DNA of 57,304 nucleotides, from assembly GCA_905236675.1 (NCBI GenBank), contig CAJOND010000014.1:1-57304 (forward strand), read 5' to 3'. The notes under the pieces are model-generated. The model was not told the origin of the DNA, did no database searches, and saw only the letters and a program-made list of their open reading frames with translations. The DNA comes from Candidatus Rifleibacteriota bacterium (GTDB lineage Bacteria > Muiribacteriota > Ozemobacteria > Ozemobacterales > Ozemobacteraceae). This document shows positions 50,558 through 57,192 of the stretch, piece after piece. The first letter of the stretch is position 1, and each line of letters begins with the position of its first letter. The translations under genes and the position numbers were made by a program.

Positions 50558-51919
50558 ATGAATATAAAAGGGAAAAAGATTGCAGTAGTAGGTGCTGCTA
50601 AAAGTGGTCTTGCAGCTGCAAAAACACTCTTAGACAATGGAGCTAATATTTTTATTTCCGACATCCAATCTGAAGAAAAACTCAAAGCCACGCTAACAAA
50701 AGAAAACCTTTTGGGGAAAGTAAGCTTTGAAGCAGAAGGCAATACCGACAAGGTTTTAGAATCTGATTTTATAGTATTGAGTCCTGGAGTAAGACCTAAT
50801 ATACCCGTATTAGTAAAAGCTTCTGAAAAAAATATTCCCATATATTCAGAAATTGAAATAGCTTATAGGCTATCAAAAGGGAAAAGACTTGTAGTTACAG
50901 GCAGTAACGGCAAAACAACAACTACTACATTACTTTCTTTATTTTGCCGTGAACAATTTGAAAAAGTTTTTCTTGGTGGCAATATAGGTATACCAATGAT
51001 GAGCTTTGCAACACAAACCACTGATGATTCTATTCAAGTATTAGAAGTAAGCAGTTTTCAATTAGAAACTATTAGCGAATTCAAACCTGATATTGGTATA
51101 ATTACAAACTTCTTCGAAAATCATCTTGATAGATATCCCAACTATAAAGCTTATATAGACGCAAAGAAAAATATAGCTCTCAATATGGGTTCAAACCAAT
51201 GTTTGATATTAAATGCCGACCAACAGCTTATGAGAGAAATGGAACCACAACTAAAGTGTAAAACAGCTTGGTTCGGATGGAATACAGAAAACAAGAAACC
51301 TTCTGTTACTATAAAAAACGATTATTACGTTTTCACAGACAAAGAAGGAAAAGAAATATCTCTTTTCAGTTCTAATGCTCCTAAACTTATAGGCAAACAT
51401 AATCAAGAAAACATAATGTGCGCCTCCTTAGCTGCAATATTAGCTGGCGTAGAACCTCAAAAACTTGAAAAAGTTGTCCGTGAATTTTCTGGCGTAGAAC
51501 ACAGGCTGGAATGGGTTAGAGATATTAATGGTGTAAAATTCATTAACGATTCTAAAGGAACAAATTGTGCAGCTTCAATAACGGCTTTAAAAGCATGCAA
51601 ATCTCCTTTAATTCTTATTGCTGGTGGTCGTGATAAAGGCACTGATTTAACAGAATGGGTCGAAACCATTCGTCAGACAGCTAAAGCAGTAATTCTCTTC
51701 GGAGAAGCAAAAGATAGATTTAGGGCTTCATTAGAAGGCGTAGTTCCATTGAAAACAGCCCAAAACCTGGAACAATCAGTTAATATAGCTTACCAGATGG
51801 CTAATGCTGGAGATACAGTTCTTTTATCACCAGCTTGCAGCAGCTATGACCAGTATCCTAATTTTGAAGTCAGAGGAACGCATTTCAAAGAACTGGTCAA
51901 TAATCTTTCCAGCAAATGA
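50558..51919 (+). CDS. murD: UDP-N-acetylmuramoyl-alanine-D-glutamate ligase
   Basis: This 453-aa Mur ligase adds D-Glu in cytoplasmic peptidoglycan precursor synthesis. It has an N-terminal Rossmann KIAVVGAAKSGLAAAKTL, ATP loop VTGSNGKTTTTTLL, SSFQLE, TNFFENHLDRYPNYKAYIDAKKNI, EHRLEWVRDINGVKFINDSKGTNCAA and the C-terminal LLSPACSSYDQYPNFEVRGTHF. It is first in a murD-ftsW-murG operon and overlaps ftsW by 4 nt. Confidence 0.97.
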   Translation: MNIKGKKIAVVGAAKSGLAAAKTLLDNGANIFISDIQSEEKLKATLTKENLLGKVSFEAEGNTDKVLESDFIVLSPGVRPNIPVLVKASEKNIPIYSEIEIAYRLSKGKRLVVTGSNGKTTTTTLLSLFCREQFEKVFLGGNIGIPMMSFATQTTDDSIQVLEVSSFQLETISEFKPDIGIITNFFENHLDRYPNYKAYIDAKKNIALNMGSNQCLILNADQQLMREMEPQLKCKTAWFGWNTENKKPSVTIKNDYYVFTDKEGKEISLFSSNAPKLIGKHNQENIMCASLAAILAGVEPQKLEKVVREFSGVEHRLEWVRDINGVKFINDSKGTNCAASITALKACKSPLILIAGGRDKGTDLTEWVETIRQTAKAVILFGEAKDRFRASLEGVVPLKTAQNLEQSVNIAYQMANAGDTVLLSPACSSYDQYPNFEVRGTHFKELVNNLSSK

Positions 51920-53100
51920 TAAAGAAAACATTACAATTTGACCACATATTGCTCTTCGTAGTAGTAGCTCTTATGGGAGTTGGACTTGTAATGGTTTATT
52001 CTGCAAGCTCCGTAACTTCTTTAGCTCAAATGTCTGACGGATTGTATTATTTTAAACGTCAGTTAATGTGGGTTATAGTTGGATTAATAGCAATGCTACT
52101 AACATCCGGTATACCATACAACAAACTGGAAAAAATATCTGTACCGCTTTTAGGAATAGCAATAGTTTTATTGGTAATAGTTTTAATTCCAGGTGTAGCT
52201 AGAGACATCGGCGGTGCCAAGAGATGGATACGATTTGGAAGCCTTGGCTTTCAGCCATCTGAGTTTGCCAAAATGTGTTTTGTTCTTTATATGGCTCATT
52301 CTATTGCCGCACGTCAAAAAGTAATAAAAAGCTTTTTGCATGGAATGCTTCCTGATTTATTTGTAACAGCATTAATTTTTTTACTTATATATAAAGAGCC
52401 TAACCTTTCAACGGCAACTTTAATCGGTGGAACATATTTTGCTATGTATTTTCTAGGAAACGGCTCTCTGCTTAATCTTGGAACTCTAACTAGTTGCGGA
52501 GCAATTATGGTTTCTGCCTTAGTATTTCAGGCAGGTTACAGAGCCAGACGATTTTGGGCTTTTATAAATCCGTGGGAAAATGCGAGTTCAAGCGGATATC
52601 ATATAATTCAATCTCTGGTTGCTATCGGTTCCGGAGGCATGTGGGGCTTAGGCCTGGGTCAGAGCCGCCAAAAGTTTTTTATTCTTCCTGAAAGACATAC
52701 AGATTTTATATTTGCAATAACTTGTGAAGAATTAGGTTTTATTGGTGGTGTAATTGTTTTGCTGTTATTCTTTGTTCTTATTTGGAGAGGATTCTATATA
52801 GCTTCAAGAGCACCTAACATGTTTGGTTATTTAGCAGCTGCTGGAATTACATCTGTAATAGGGTTGCAAGTTGTTATTAATATTGGTGTTGTCCTTAGTT
52901 TAATGCCAACAACAGGTGTTACACTGCCTTTCATAAGCTATGGTGGTTCTAGTATTATATTCCTGGCTATAGGTGTTGGAATATTATTGAATATTTCGCG
53001 TTATGGTTCAAGTGATAATCTTTACGAGAAATCAAGATCTATACCTTTTTCTAGCAAATTTAATAATCTAGAAAACGCAATTAGTTCGAGGAGAAAGTAG
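51916..53100 (+). CDS. ftsW: FtsW, septal peptidoglycan polymerase (SEDS)
   Basis: This 394-aa SEDS glycosyltransferase has about ten TM helices, MVYSASSV, GGAKRWIRFGSLGFQPSEFAK, KEPNLSTA, and PTTGVTLPFISYGGSSIIF near the C-terminus. Its place between murD and murG favours FtsW over RodA. It polymerises lipid II at the division septum. The ATG overlaps the murD stop. Confidence 0.95.
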   Translation: MIKKTLQFDHILLFVVVALMGVGLVMVYSASSVTSLAQMSDGLYYFKRQLMWVIVGLIAMLLTSGIPYNKLEKISVPLLGIAIVLLVIVLIPGVARDIGGAKRWIRFGSLGFQPSEFAKMCFVLYMAHSIAARQKVIKSFLHGMLPDLFVTALIFLLIYKEPNLSTATLIGGTYFAMYFLGNGSLLNLGTLTSCGAIMVSALVFQAGYRARRFWAFINPWENASSSGYHIIQSLVAIGSGGMWGLGLGQSRQKFFILPERHTDFIFAITCEELGFIGGVIVLLLFFVLIWRGFYIASRAPNMFGYLAAAGITSVIGLQVVINIGVVLSLMPTTGVTLPFISYGGSSIIFLAIGVGILLNISRYGSSDNLYEKSRSIPFSSKFNNLENAISSRRK

Positions 53101-53101
53101 A

Positions 53102-54178
53102 ATGAGAATTATTTTCAGTGGGGGTGGAACAGGTGGACATATTTACCCCGCTCTAGCAATACGTGAAATTTTACTTAAAAAACATAACTTTGAAAGCGGT
53201 TATGTTGGTGTTATTGGCGGAATGGAAGAAAAAATAGTTACAAGACTTTCAGACATTGAATTTATGGGAGTCAGAGCACAAGGGATGCCAAGAACTATTT
53301 CCCCGAAATGGTTCTCATTTCCATTCGTCAATGGTTTAGGTATTATAGATGCCTGGAAACACCTAAAAAAATTCAAACCTGATTTAGTTGTTGCTACTGG
53401 CGGTTTTGTTTCATTTCCTATTCTGATAGCCTCAAAAATCGCAGGTGTTCCATTTGTTATCCATGAACAAAATGCCGCAATGGGAGTTACCAATAGAATT
53501 TTTTCAAAAAAAGCAGCCAAAGTCCTACTTACCTATGAATCAGCTGCCAAAATAGATAATAAAAGAATTATTTTAACTGGAAATCCTGTCAGAGATGCAT
53601 TTTTAAAACAATCTATTACCCAATCCAGATTTAAAAAGAATGAAGGAGAATTTATATTACTTGCTGTTGGTGGCTCAAGAGGAGCTCTTTCTATAAACAA
53701 AGTCTGCATTGATTTAGCAAACGAATGGCTTCCAAAACATCCAGAAGTCAAACTTATACATATTTCTGGTGAAAGAGACTATGAAATAGTTACAAAAGCT
53801 GTTTCGCAAAAACCAGAGAATTATGAACTTCTTCCATATTTACATGAAATGAAAGAAGCTTTTGATGTTGCGGACCTTTTAATATCCAGAGCAGGAGCAA
53901 CAATTCTTTCAGAAATAGCTGTATGCAAAAAACCAGCTATTTTAGTCCCTTATCCTTATGCAACTGACAATCATCAAGAAAAAAATGCAAGAACTCTTGA
54001 AAAACTTGGTGCGGCAAAAGTTCTTTTGGATAAAGACTTGAATTTGAATAATCTAATTCAGCTTGTTTCTGAAATAAGAGAAAGTGGTAATTTATCGAAA
54101 ATGAGCGAAGCTATGAGTAAAAGTCGCCCAGAAGATGTAGAAGAAAGAATATTAAAACAAATTGAAGAAGTGCTGTAA
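53102..54178 (+). CDS. murG: MurG, lipid II synthase
   Basis: This 358-aa GT28 enzyme adds GlcNAc to lipid I on the inner face of the membrane. It has SGGGTGGHIYPALAI, the HEQNAAMGVTNRIF acceptor-site motif, LAVGGSRGALSINK and the donor-binding LISRAGATILSEIAVCKKPAILVPYPYATDNHQEKNA. It starts 1 nt after the ftsW stop with GAGGAG upstream, and is the last gene of the murein cluster. Confidence 0.97.
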   Translation: MRIIFSGGGTGGHIYPALAIREILLKKHNFESGYVGVIGGMEEKIVTRLSDIEFMGVRAQGMPRTISPKWFSFPFVNGLGIIDAWKHLKKFKPDLVVATGGFVSFPILIASKIAGVPFVIHEQNAAMGVTNRIFSKKAAKVLLTYESAAKIDNKRIILTGNPVRDAFLKQSITQSRFKKNEGEFILLAVGGSRGALSINKVCIDLANEWLPKHPEVKLIHISGERDYEIVTKAVSQKPENYELLPYLHEMKEAFDVADLLISRAGATILSEIAVCKKPAILVPYPYATDNHQEKNARTLEKLGAAKVLLDKDLNLNNLIQLVSEIRESGNLSKMSEAMSKSRPEDVEERILKQIEEVL

Positions 54179-54211
54179 TTTCCTATAATTCACTATACTA
54201 TAAAAAATATA

Positions 54212-54240
54212 TTGAAAAAAAAGAATAACTATGATATATA
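54212..54240 (+). promoter_or_regulatory. probable tRNA promoter
   Basis: TTGAAA (54212-54217), 17 nt, TATATA (54235-54240), about 40 bp before tRNA-Leu. An overlapping TATAAT at 54239-54244 is an alternative -10 box at poorer spacing. Confidence 0.5.
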
Positions 54241-54281
54241 TAATGATACAGTCGGTGACGACCTCATAGTCTCATTGATTA

Positions 54282-54363
54282 GCGAGGATGGCGGAACTGG
54301 TAGACGCGCTAGACTTAGGATCTAGTGTTTCGCGACGTGCGGGTTCAAGTCCCGCTCTTCGCA
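54282..54363 (+). tRNA. tRNA-Leu (anticodon TAG)
   Basis: Acceptor GCGAGGA pairs with TCTTCGC, with discriminator A at 54363. The anticodon loop CTTAGGA within CTAGA/TCTAG gives TAG (Leu, CUA). There is a long variable arm, the class II feature of Leu, and a T loop GTTCAAG. CCA is not encoded. Confidence 0.97.
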
Positions 54364-54378
54364 CTTAATATATACTAT

Positions 54379-54451
54379 GCGAGATTAACTCAATTGGTAG
54401 AGTGTCACCCTTCCAAGGTGAAGGTTGCGGGTTCGAGTCCCGTATCTCGCT
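54379..54451 (+). tRNA. tRNA-Gly (anticodon TCC)
   Basis: Acceptor GCGAGAT pairs with ATCTCGC, with discriminator T. The anticodon loop CTTCCAA within TCACC/GGTGA gives TCC (Gly, GGA). The T arm is GCGGG-TTCGAGT-CCCGT. CCA is not encoded. The integrase gene begins 97 nt after it, so its 3' half is the likely attachment site of the downstream element. Confidence 0.97.
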
Positions 54452-54457
54452 CTCTTG

Positions 54458-54542
54458 AAAACCTCTGATAATCAGAGTCTTGGAAAACCGCAAAACTTAT
54501 CGTCAAGTTAAGCGTCAAGATTCTAAAGTTATCGGAGGTTTT
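54458..54542 (+). promoter_or_regulatory. attachment-side leader that can hide the integrase ribosome site
   Basis: AAAACCTCTGATA (54458-54470) can pair with TATCGGAGGTTTT (54530-54542) over 13 positions with one G-U pair; the latter includes the integrase SD GGAGG. A local stem CTCTGAT/ATCAGAG (54463-54477) competes with it. The direct repeats CGTCAAG (54501-54507, 54513-54519) are candidate integrase arm sites. Confidence 0.5.
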
Positions 54543-54547
54543 TTATT

Positions 54548-55612
54548 ATGTCCTGGTTGGCCGAAAGAAAAAACAGACAGGGTAAAACTTCGTCCTGGCT
54601 TTACAGATACAAAGAGCGTTCCACAAAAGAAAAAGATAAAAAAGCAGCATTAAGAGTAAAAAAGCATTGGGATGCATATTTCCTTTTGAATGGCTGTCTT
54701 CCTGAAGAAAAAGAAGACATAAAAAGAACACCTGAAGAATACGAGATAGAAAAACAGATTGAAAGATTTTTGCTGCATAAATCTGCTGAGATAAGAGAAT
54801 CAACTATTCAGCGTTATCGAACTCACTTTAAAGCAATTAAAAGTTTTTTAAACAAAAAGAAGGTTTATTTTTTCGAACAGTTAAACACTTCTCTGATGAA
54901 TGATTATAAATTTGAACGCCTTAAAAGTGGAACATCATATAAAACTGTTTTTGAAGATCTTGCAGTTTTCAGGGCATTAATAAAATCCCTTGTTGAAGAA
55001 GAAATTATTGAACGTGATCCAGTGAAAAAATGGCCAGATATACAAAAAAGAATTCCTAAGCACCCTGAAACACTAGGCCCTTATTCCGATGAAGAAGTTA
55101 TTCAAATATTATCTTATGCTAAAGAAAATATGCCTTATTTTTATCCCGTTGTCATGGTAGCTTTTTACGCAGGTTTAAGAGCAGGCGAGATAAGAGACCT
55201 TAAAGTAAAGGATATTGATTTTAATAATGGTATTCTCACTGTTTTTAATAGAAAATCAATCAGAGATGCAGGAACAGCATACCGCAAGATTCTGATGCAT
55301 CCGGATCTGACTGCGGTGCTCAAACAAAAATGCAAGCTATGCTTACCAGAAGCTCTTGTTTTTGCGAGCGAACAAAACCGATGGAGAGAATGGGCAGCCT
55401 CAGACATGGCTAAGATTTGTAAAGAATTAAACATTCAATACAGAAGGTTCCATGGCTGCCGTCATACATTTGCAACAAAACTAGCAAATTCTGGTATAGG
55501 TTTGCCAAAAGTCCAGGCTGCATTAGGGCATACAAATCTAGCAACAACCCAGCGCTATGTTAAATCAAATATGCTTGATAAAAATGACCTGGATAAAATC
55601 AGTTTTGGATAA
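54548..55612 (+). CDS. int: tyrosine recombinase / phage integrase
   Basis: This 354-aa protein has a basic N-terminus, a SAM-like core-binding domain (about 75-165; STIQRYRTHFKAIKSFL) and a catalytic domain (about 180-350). The Arg is in FYAGLRAGEIRDL, the HxxR box is HGCRHTFATKLA, the second His is in LGHTNLATT, and Tyr is in QRYVKSN. All catalytic residues are present. It sits directly downstream of tRNA-Gly, the standard layout for tRNA-targeting integrases, and reads away from the tRNA. Its SD can pair with sequence next to the tRNA. It marks the left end of a prophage-like element. Confidence 0.95.
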   Translation: MSWLAERKNRQGKTSSWLYRYKERSTKEKDKKAALRVKKHWDAYFLLNGCLPEEKEDIKRTPEEYEIEKQIERFLLHKSAEIRESTIQRYRTHFKAIKSFLNKKKVYFFEQLNTSLMNDYKFERLKSGTSYKTVFEDLAVFRALIKSLVEEEIIERDPVKKWPDIQKRIPKHPETLGPYSDEEVIQILSYAKENMPYFYPVVMVAFYAGLRAGEIRDLKVKDIDFNNGILTVFNRKSIRDAGTAYRKILMHPDLTAVLKQKCKLCLPEALVFASEQNRWREWAASDMAKICKELNIQYRRFHGCRHTFATKLANSGIGLPKVQAALGHTNLATTQRYVKSNMLDKNDLDKISFG

Positions 55613-55633
55613 AAGGGAAAAATCTGTTATAAT
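55605..55633 (+). promoter_or_regulatory. promoter of the 51-aa gene
   Basis: TTGGAT (55605-55610), 17 nt, TATAAT (55628-55633) with an upstream TG. It overlaps the integrase 3' end, 23 nt before the next ATG. Confidence 0.65.
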
Positions 55634-55655
55634 CATAAAAGAAAGCGAGGTAAAA

Positions 55656-55811
55656 ATGGCTATTATGACAGACAAACAATTACAGTTTATTGCTTGGTTG
55701 ATTACTACTGCTACAGACAAATGTCAGACAATCGAAGAAGTCAAGGCAATGAACGCAGAAATAAGGAAACATTCTCTTGGTATAAAAGAAGAATCAGAAG
55801 AAGAAAAATAA
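55656..55811 (+). CDS. 51-aa element-encoded protein
   Basis: This small protein has its own promoter, GCGAGG ribosome site and a terminator. An N-terminal helix (DKQLQFIAWLITTATDKC) precedes an acidic, Glu-rich tail (IEEVKAMNAEIRKH, EESEEE). I do not recognise it. A short cytoplasmic helical protein such as a regulator or excisionase-like accessory is possible, but there is no wHTH signature. Confidence 0.6.
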   Translation: MAIMTDKQLQFIAWLITTATDKCQTIEEVKAMNAEIRKHSLGIKEESEEEK

Positions 55812-55821
55812 CCTAAAAAAT

Positions 55822-55870
55822 AGAAAGCTTCACAACAATTTCGCAATAATTGAGGGGCTTTCTGTTTTTT
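55822..55870 (+). terminator. Rho-independent terminator after the 51-aa gene
   Basis: AGAAAGC (55822-55828) pairs with GCTTTCT (55857-55863), with an inner CAATT/AATTG stem, followed by GTTTTTTA. Confidence 0.75.
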
Positions 55871-55923
55871 ATGAGTATTAAATACTCTAAATCTAACAGT
55901 CAAATATTAACAGGAATGTTCTT

Positions 55924-56331
55924 TTATTTGCAACAAAAACCAGTTATAGCAATAAGTGATAGAGTTCTCCAGAAGTTTCTAGATTTTCTTTGCTTCAGAT
56001 AAGATTTCTTCAATTCTTGCGATTGCTTCTTTTGCCGTTCTATTGTTTCTTCGTGCTTCTTCAACAGATTTTGAAGCTGATTCGACTTGTCTTCTAGCTG
56101 AACCAGTTCTTTCAGTGATTTTTCTAGCTCCATCTTCGATTTCTGCAATTCGTTCTCTGCTGTCTCTAGCTTCTTCTCTTGCTCGCTGGTCGATTCTTTC
56201 AAGATTTTCAAATTCAGTTTCAGCTCGCTCATCTGTTTTTCTGTCAAAATGTAGTCTGCATATACAGGCAAAGATAATAATAAAGATAACACCAAAAGGC
56301 ATATAGATAACGATTTGTGATAGCACGTCAT
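55924..56331 (-). CDS. exported coiled-coil protein with C-terminal membrane helix (overlapping frame B)
   Basis: This 135-aa protein starts at an ATG at 56331, 4 nt after the start of the other frame and 10 nt from the GGAGG site. The signal peptide is strong (SICLLVLSLLLSLPVYA). A Glu/Lys/Leu coiled coil spans about 28-115, and a short hydrophobic C-terminus (FWRTLSLIAITGF, then CCK) follows. Phage proteins of this form (signal, LTEKQMSEL-type start, coiled coil, C-terminal TM) accompany lysis genes in several diderm phages. Signal plus C-terminal TM would suit a spanin-type bridge, but no lipobox is present. It shares 353 nt with frame A. Confidence 0.65.
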   Translation of the reverse strand: MTCYHKSLSICLLVLSLLLSLPVYADYILTEKQMSELKLNLKILKESTSEQEKKLETAENELQKSKMELEKSLKELVQLEDKSNQLQNLLKKHEETIERQKKQSQELKKSYLKQRKSRNFWRTLSLIAITGFCCK

Positions 56332-56335
56332 TCAT
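55979..56335 (-). CDS. Rz-like membrane-anchored coiled-coil protein (overlapping frame A)
   Basis: This 118-aa protein starts at an ATG at 56335 with GGAGG 6 nt upstream. The N-terminal signal anchor is near residues 9-28 (VIYMPFGVIFIIIFACIC). The rest is a Glu/Arg/Ala coiled coil (RAREEARDSRERIAEIED, SASKSVEEARRNN, AIARIEEILSEAKK). This matches the shape of phage inner-membrane spanins (Rz). It overlaps frame B almost completely in the +1 register, as Rz1 lies within Rz in lambda. Both frames encode sensible exported helical proteins, so dual coding is likely, although one could be chance. Confidence 0.6.
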   Translation of the reverse strand: MNDVLSQIVIYMPFGVIFIIIFACICRLHFDRKTDERAETEFENLERIDQRAREEARDSRERIAEIEDGARKITERTGSARRQVESASKSVEEARRNNRTAKEAIARIEEILSEAKKI

Positions 56336-56438
56336 TAAAGACCTCCAATACTATGTGATATATTTAAGCTTAGTACAGAATCAGCATTTGTACAAGATTT
56401 TGAGTGTAAAATATTAAAAAAAATAATTAATTTATTTG

Positions 56439-56466
56439 TTGACATACCGCTTGCGGTATTTAATAT
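56439..56466 (+). promoter_or_regulatory. promoter with perfect operator between -35 and -10
   Basis: TTGACA (56439-56444), 16 nt, TAATAT (56461-56466). ATACCGC-TT-GCGGTAT (56444-56459) fills the spacer as a perfect inverted repeat, an ideal repressor site. The ribbon-helix-helix protein encoded 200 bp downstream is the obvious candidate to bind it. Confidence 0.75.
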
Positions 56467-56487
56467 ATCGAAAGGAGGAAAACTAAA

Positions 56488-56505
56488 ATGAAAAAGGAGG
56501 GTTAA
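56488..56505 (+). CDS. 5-codon leader ORF (MKKEG)
   Basis: The ATG follows AAAGGAGG by 9 nt. Its Lys-Lys-Glu-Gly codons contain AAGGAGGG, which is the ribosome site of the next ORF, and its TAA stop is 1 nt before that ATG. Translation of the leader would cover or uncover the next start. Confidence 0.5.
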   Translation: MKKEG

Positions 56506-56506
56506 G

Positions 56507-56572
56507 ATGAAAACCTTGATTAAGGTTGCAATCCTAGTAAGCTTCTTACTTGCAACAGTGGTAGCTAACTAA
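56507..56572 (+). CDS. 21-aa hydrophobic peptide (possible type I-like toxin)
   Basis: The ATG lies 6 nt after AAGGAGGG. The peptide is MKTLIK followed by one membrane-spanning stretch (VAILVSFLLATVVA) and Asn. The coding RNA folds into a stem (GTTGCA/TGCAAC outside, AGTAAG/CTTACT inside; 56525-56556). Ten nt over its SD (56497-56506) are complementary to 56612-56621. Small single-helix peptides with leader ORFs and fold-back mRNAs are the hallmark of Hok-type toxins; this one is shorter and I do not recognise it. It could also be a chance ORF in a structured RNA. Confidence 0.5.
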   Translation: MKTLIKVAILVSFLLATVVAN

Positions 56573-56579
56573 GGATTGA

Positions 56580-56640
56580 AAAAAGGGGAGTAGCCGAAAG
56601 GCGAAACCCTGCTTAACCCTCGCTTAATTTAATCATAACA
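56580..56640 (+). ncRNA. structured 3' segment complementary to the peptide SD
   Basis: GCC-GAAA-GGC (56593-56602) is a short stem with a GNRA tetraloop, enclosed by GGG and CCC. CTTAACCCTC (56612-56621) is a perfect 10-nt complement of GAGGGTTAAG at 56497-56506, which holds the ribosome site of the hydrophobic peptide. No terminator is obvious before the RHH gene, so both may share one transcript. Confidence 0.45.
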
Positions 56641-56660
56641 CAAAGAAAGGAAAATGTAAA

Positions 56661-56840
56661 ATGGCAATACCAGAATCAAATAGAAGAGCAATTAGAAAAT
56701 ATGATGCAGAACATTACTCAATGCTTTCTGTAAGAATACCTAAGGAACTGCTTCAGGAATTTAAAGAAAAATGTGCTGCATCTGGTGATTCTCAGGCAAA
56801 AATAATAAAAGAAGCTATTGAAGCTTATCTAAATAAATAA
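56661..56840 (+). CDS. ribbon-helix-helix (Arc/CopG-like) DNA-binding protein
   Basis: This 59-aa protein has residues about 20-58 forming an RHH fold: the strand SMLSVRIPKEL followed by two helices (LQEFKEKCAASG and SQAKIIKEAIEAYL). The N-terminal AIRKYDAEHY is common in phage and plasmid RHH proteins. AAAGG lies 11 nt before this ATG; an ATGTAA start-stop pair lies between them (56654-56659). It probably binds the operator at 56444-56459 and controls its own transcript. A terminator follows at once. Confidence 0.85.
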   Translation: MAIPESNRRAIRKYDAEHYSMLSVRIPKELLQEFKEKCAASGDSQAKIIKEAIEAYLNK

Positions 56841-56843
56841 ACA

Positions 56844-56870
56844 AAAAGCCTGGTATAATTCCAGGCTTTT
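56844..56870. terminator. bidirectional terminator
   Basis: AAAAGCCTGG (56844-56853) pairs with CCAGGCTTTT (56861-56870) around TATAATT, between the RHH gene and the converging holin-like gene. Confidence 0.92.
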
Positions 56871-56893
56871 TATTTCATTGATTAAAACAGGTT

Positions 56894-57103
56894 TTATTTT
56901 GAATTATTAGCTTTAATATTAAGCCATTTATCAATAACTCTTGAACCGACAGCTCCACCGCCTGTTAGAATTGCATAGAGTTCATAATTGAACTTGTCTG
57001 GCATCAACCAGATCACGAAGCCACTGGTTATTAAAAAAGCTAAAAAGCCGATAAAGCTCATTATTTTTGTTGATGAAATATTGCCTTGATTATCCTTGAA
57101 CAT
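56894..57103 (-). CDS. holin-like small phage membrane protein
   Basis: This 69-aa protein has the N-terminus MFKDNQGNISSTKIMSFIG, a TM helix (about 14-35; FIGFLAFLITSGFVIWLM) and a second weakly hydrophobic stretch (LYAILTGGGAVGSRVID) ending in Lys-rich residues. The form (short polar start with SSTK, one or two TM segments, GGGAVG) is common among phage holin-like proteins. It overlaps the preceding 33-aa ORF by 14 nt, and AGGA lies upstream. Lysis-cassette membership is inferred from the nearby overlapping spanin-like pair. Confidence 0.65.
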   Translation of the reverse strand: MFKDNQGNISSTKIMSFIGFLAFLITSGFVIWLMPDKFNYELYAILTGGGAVGSRVIDKWLNIKANNSK

Positions 57104-57191
57104 CTTTCTTGTCCTTTTTGCCGTAAAGGTATTCCCTCAGTTTTTCGAGACCTTCAAGAATCCATTGAGGTAGTTGCCTTTCTTTAAACAT
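57090..57191 (-). CDS. 33-aa ORF of the phage late operon
   Basis: A GAGGTGA site lies 7 nt before the ATG. The product begins MFKERQLPQWILEGLEKL and ends with a Lys/Asp-rich tail. It fits between the neighbouring ORFs with a 1-nt gap upstream and a 14-nt overlap downstream, so it is probably translated. I do not recognise it. Confidence 0.5.
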   Translation of the reverse strand: MFKERQLPQWILEGLEKLREYLYGKKDKKDVQG

Positions 57192-57192
57192 A

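Noticed and set aside
54546..54803. Minus-strand Leu/Phe-rich frame over the integrase 5' end
   Set aside because: Its hydrophobicity comes from the complement of Lys/Glu codons; there is no SD and it runs out through the integrase leader.
55165..55434. Minus-strand frame within the integrase gene
   Set aside because: It is antisense to the conserved catalytic domain, without a start site or recognisable product.
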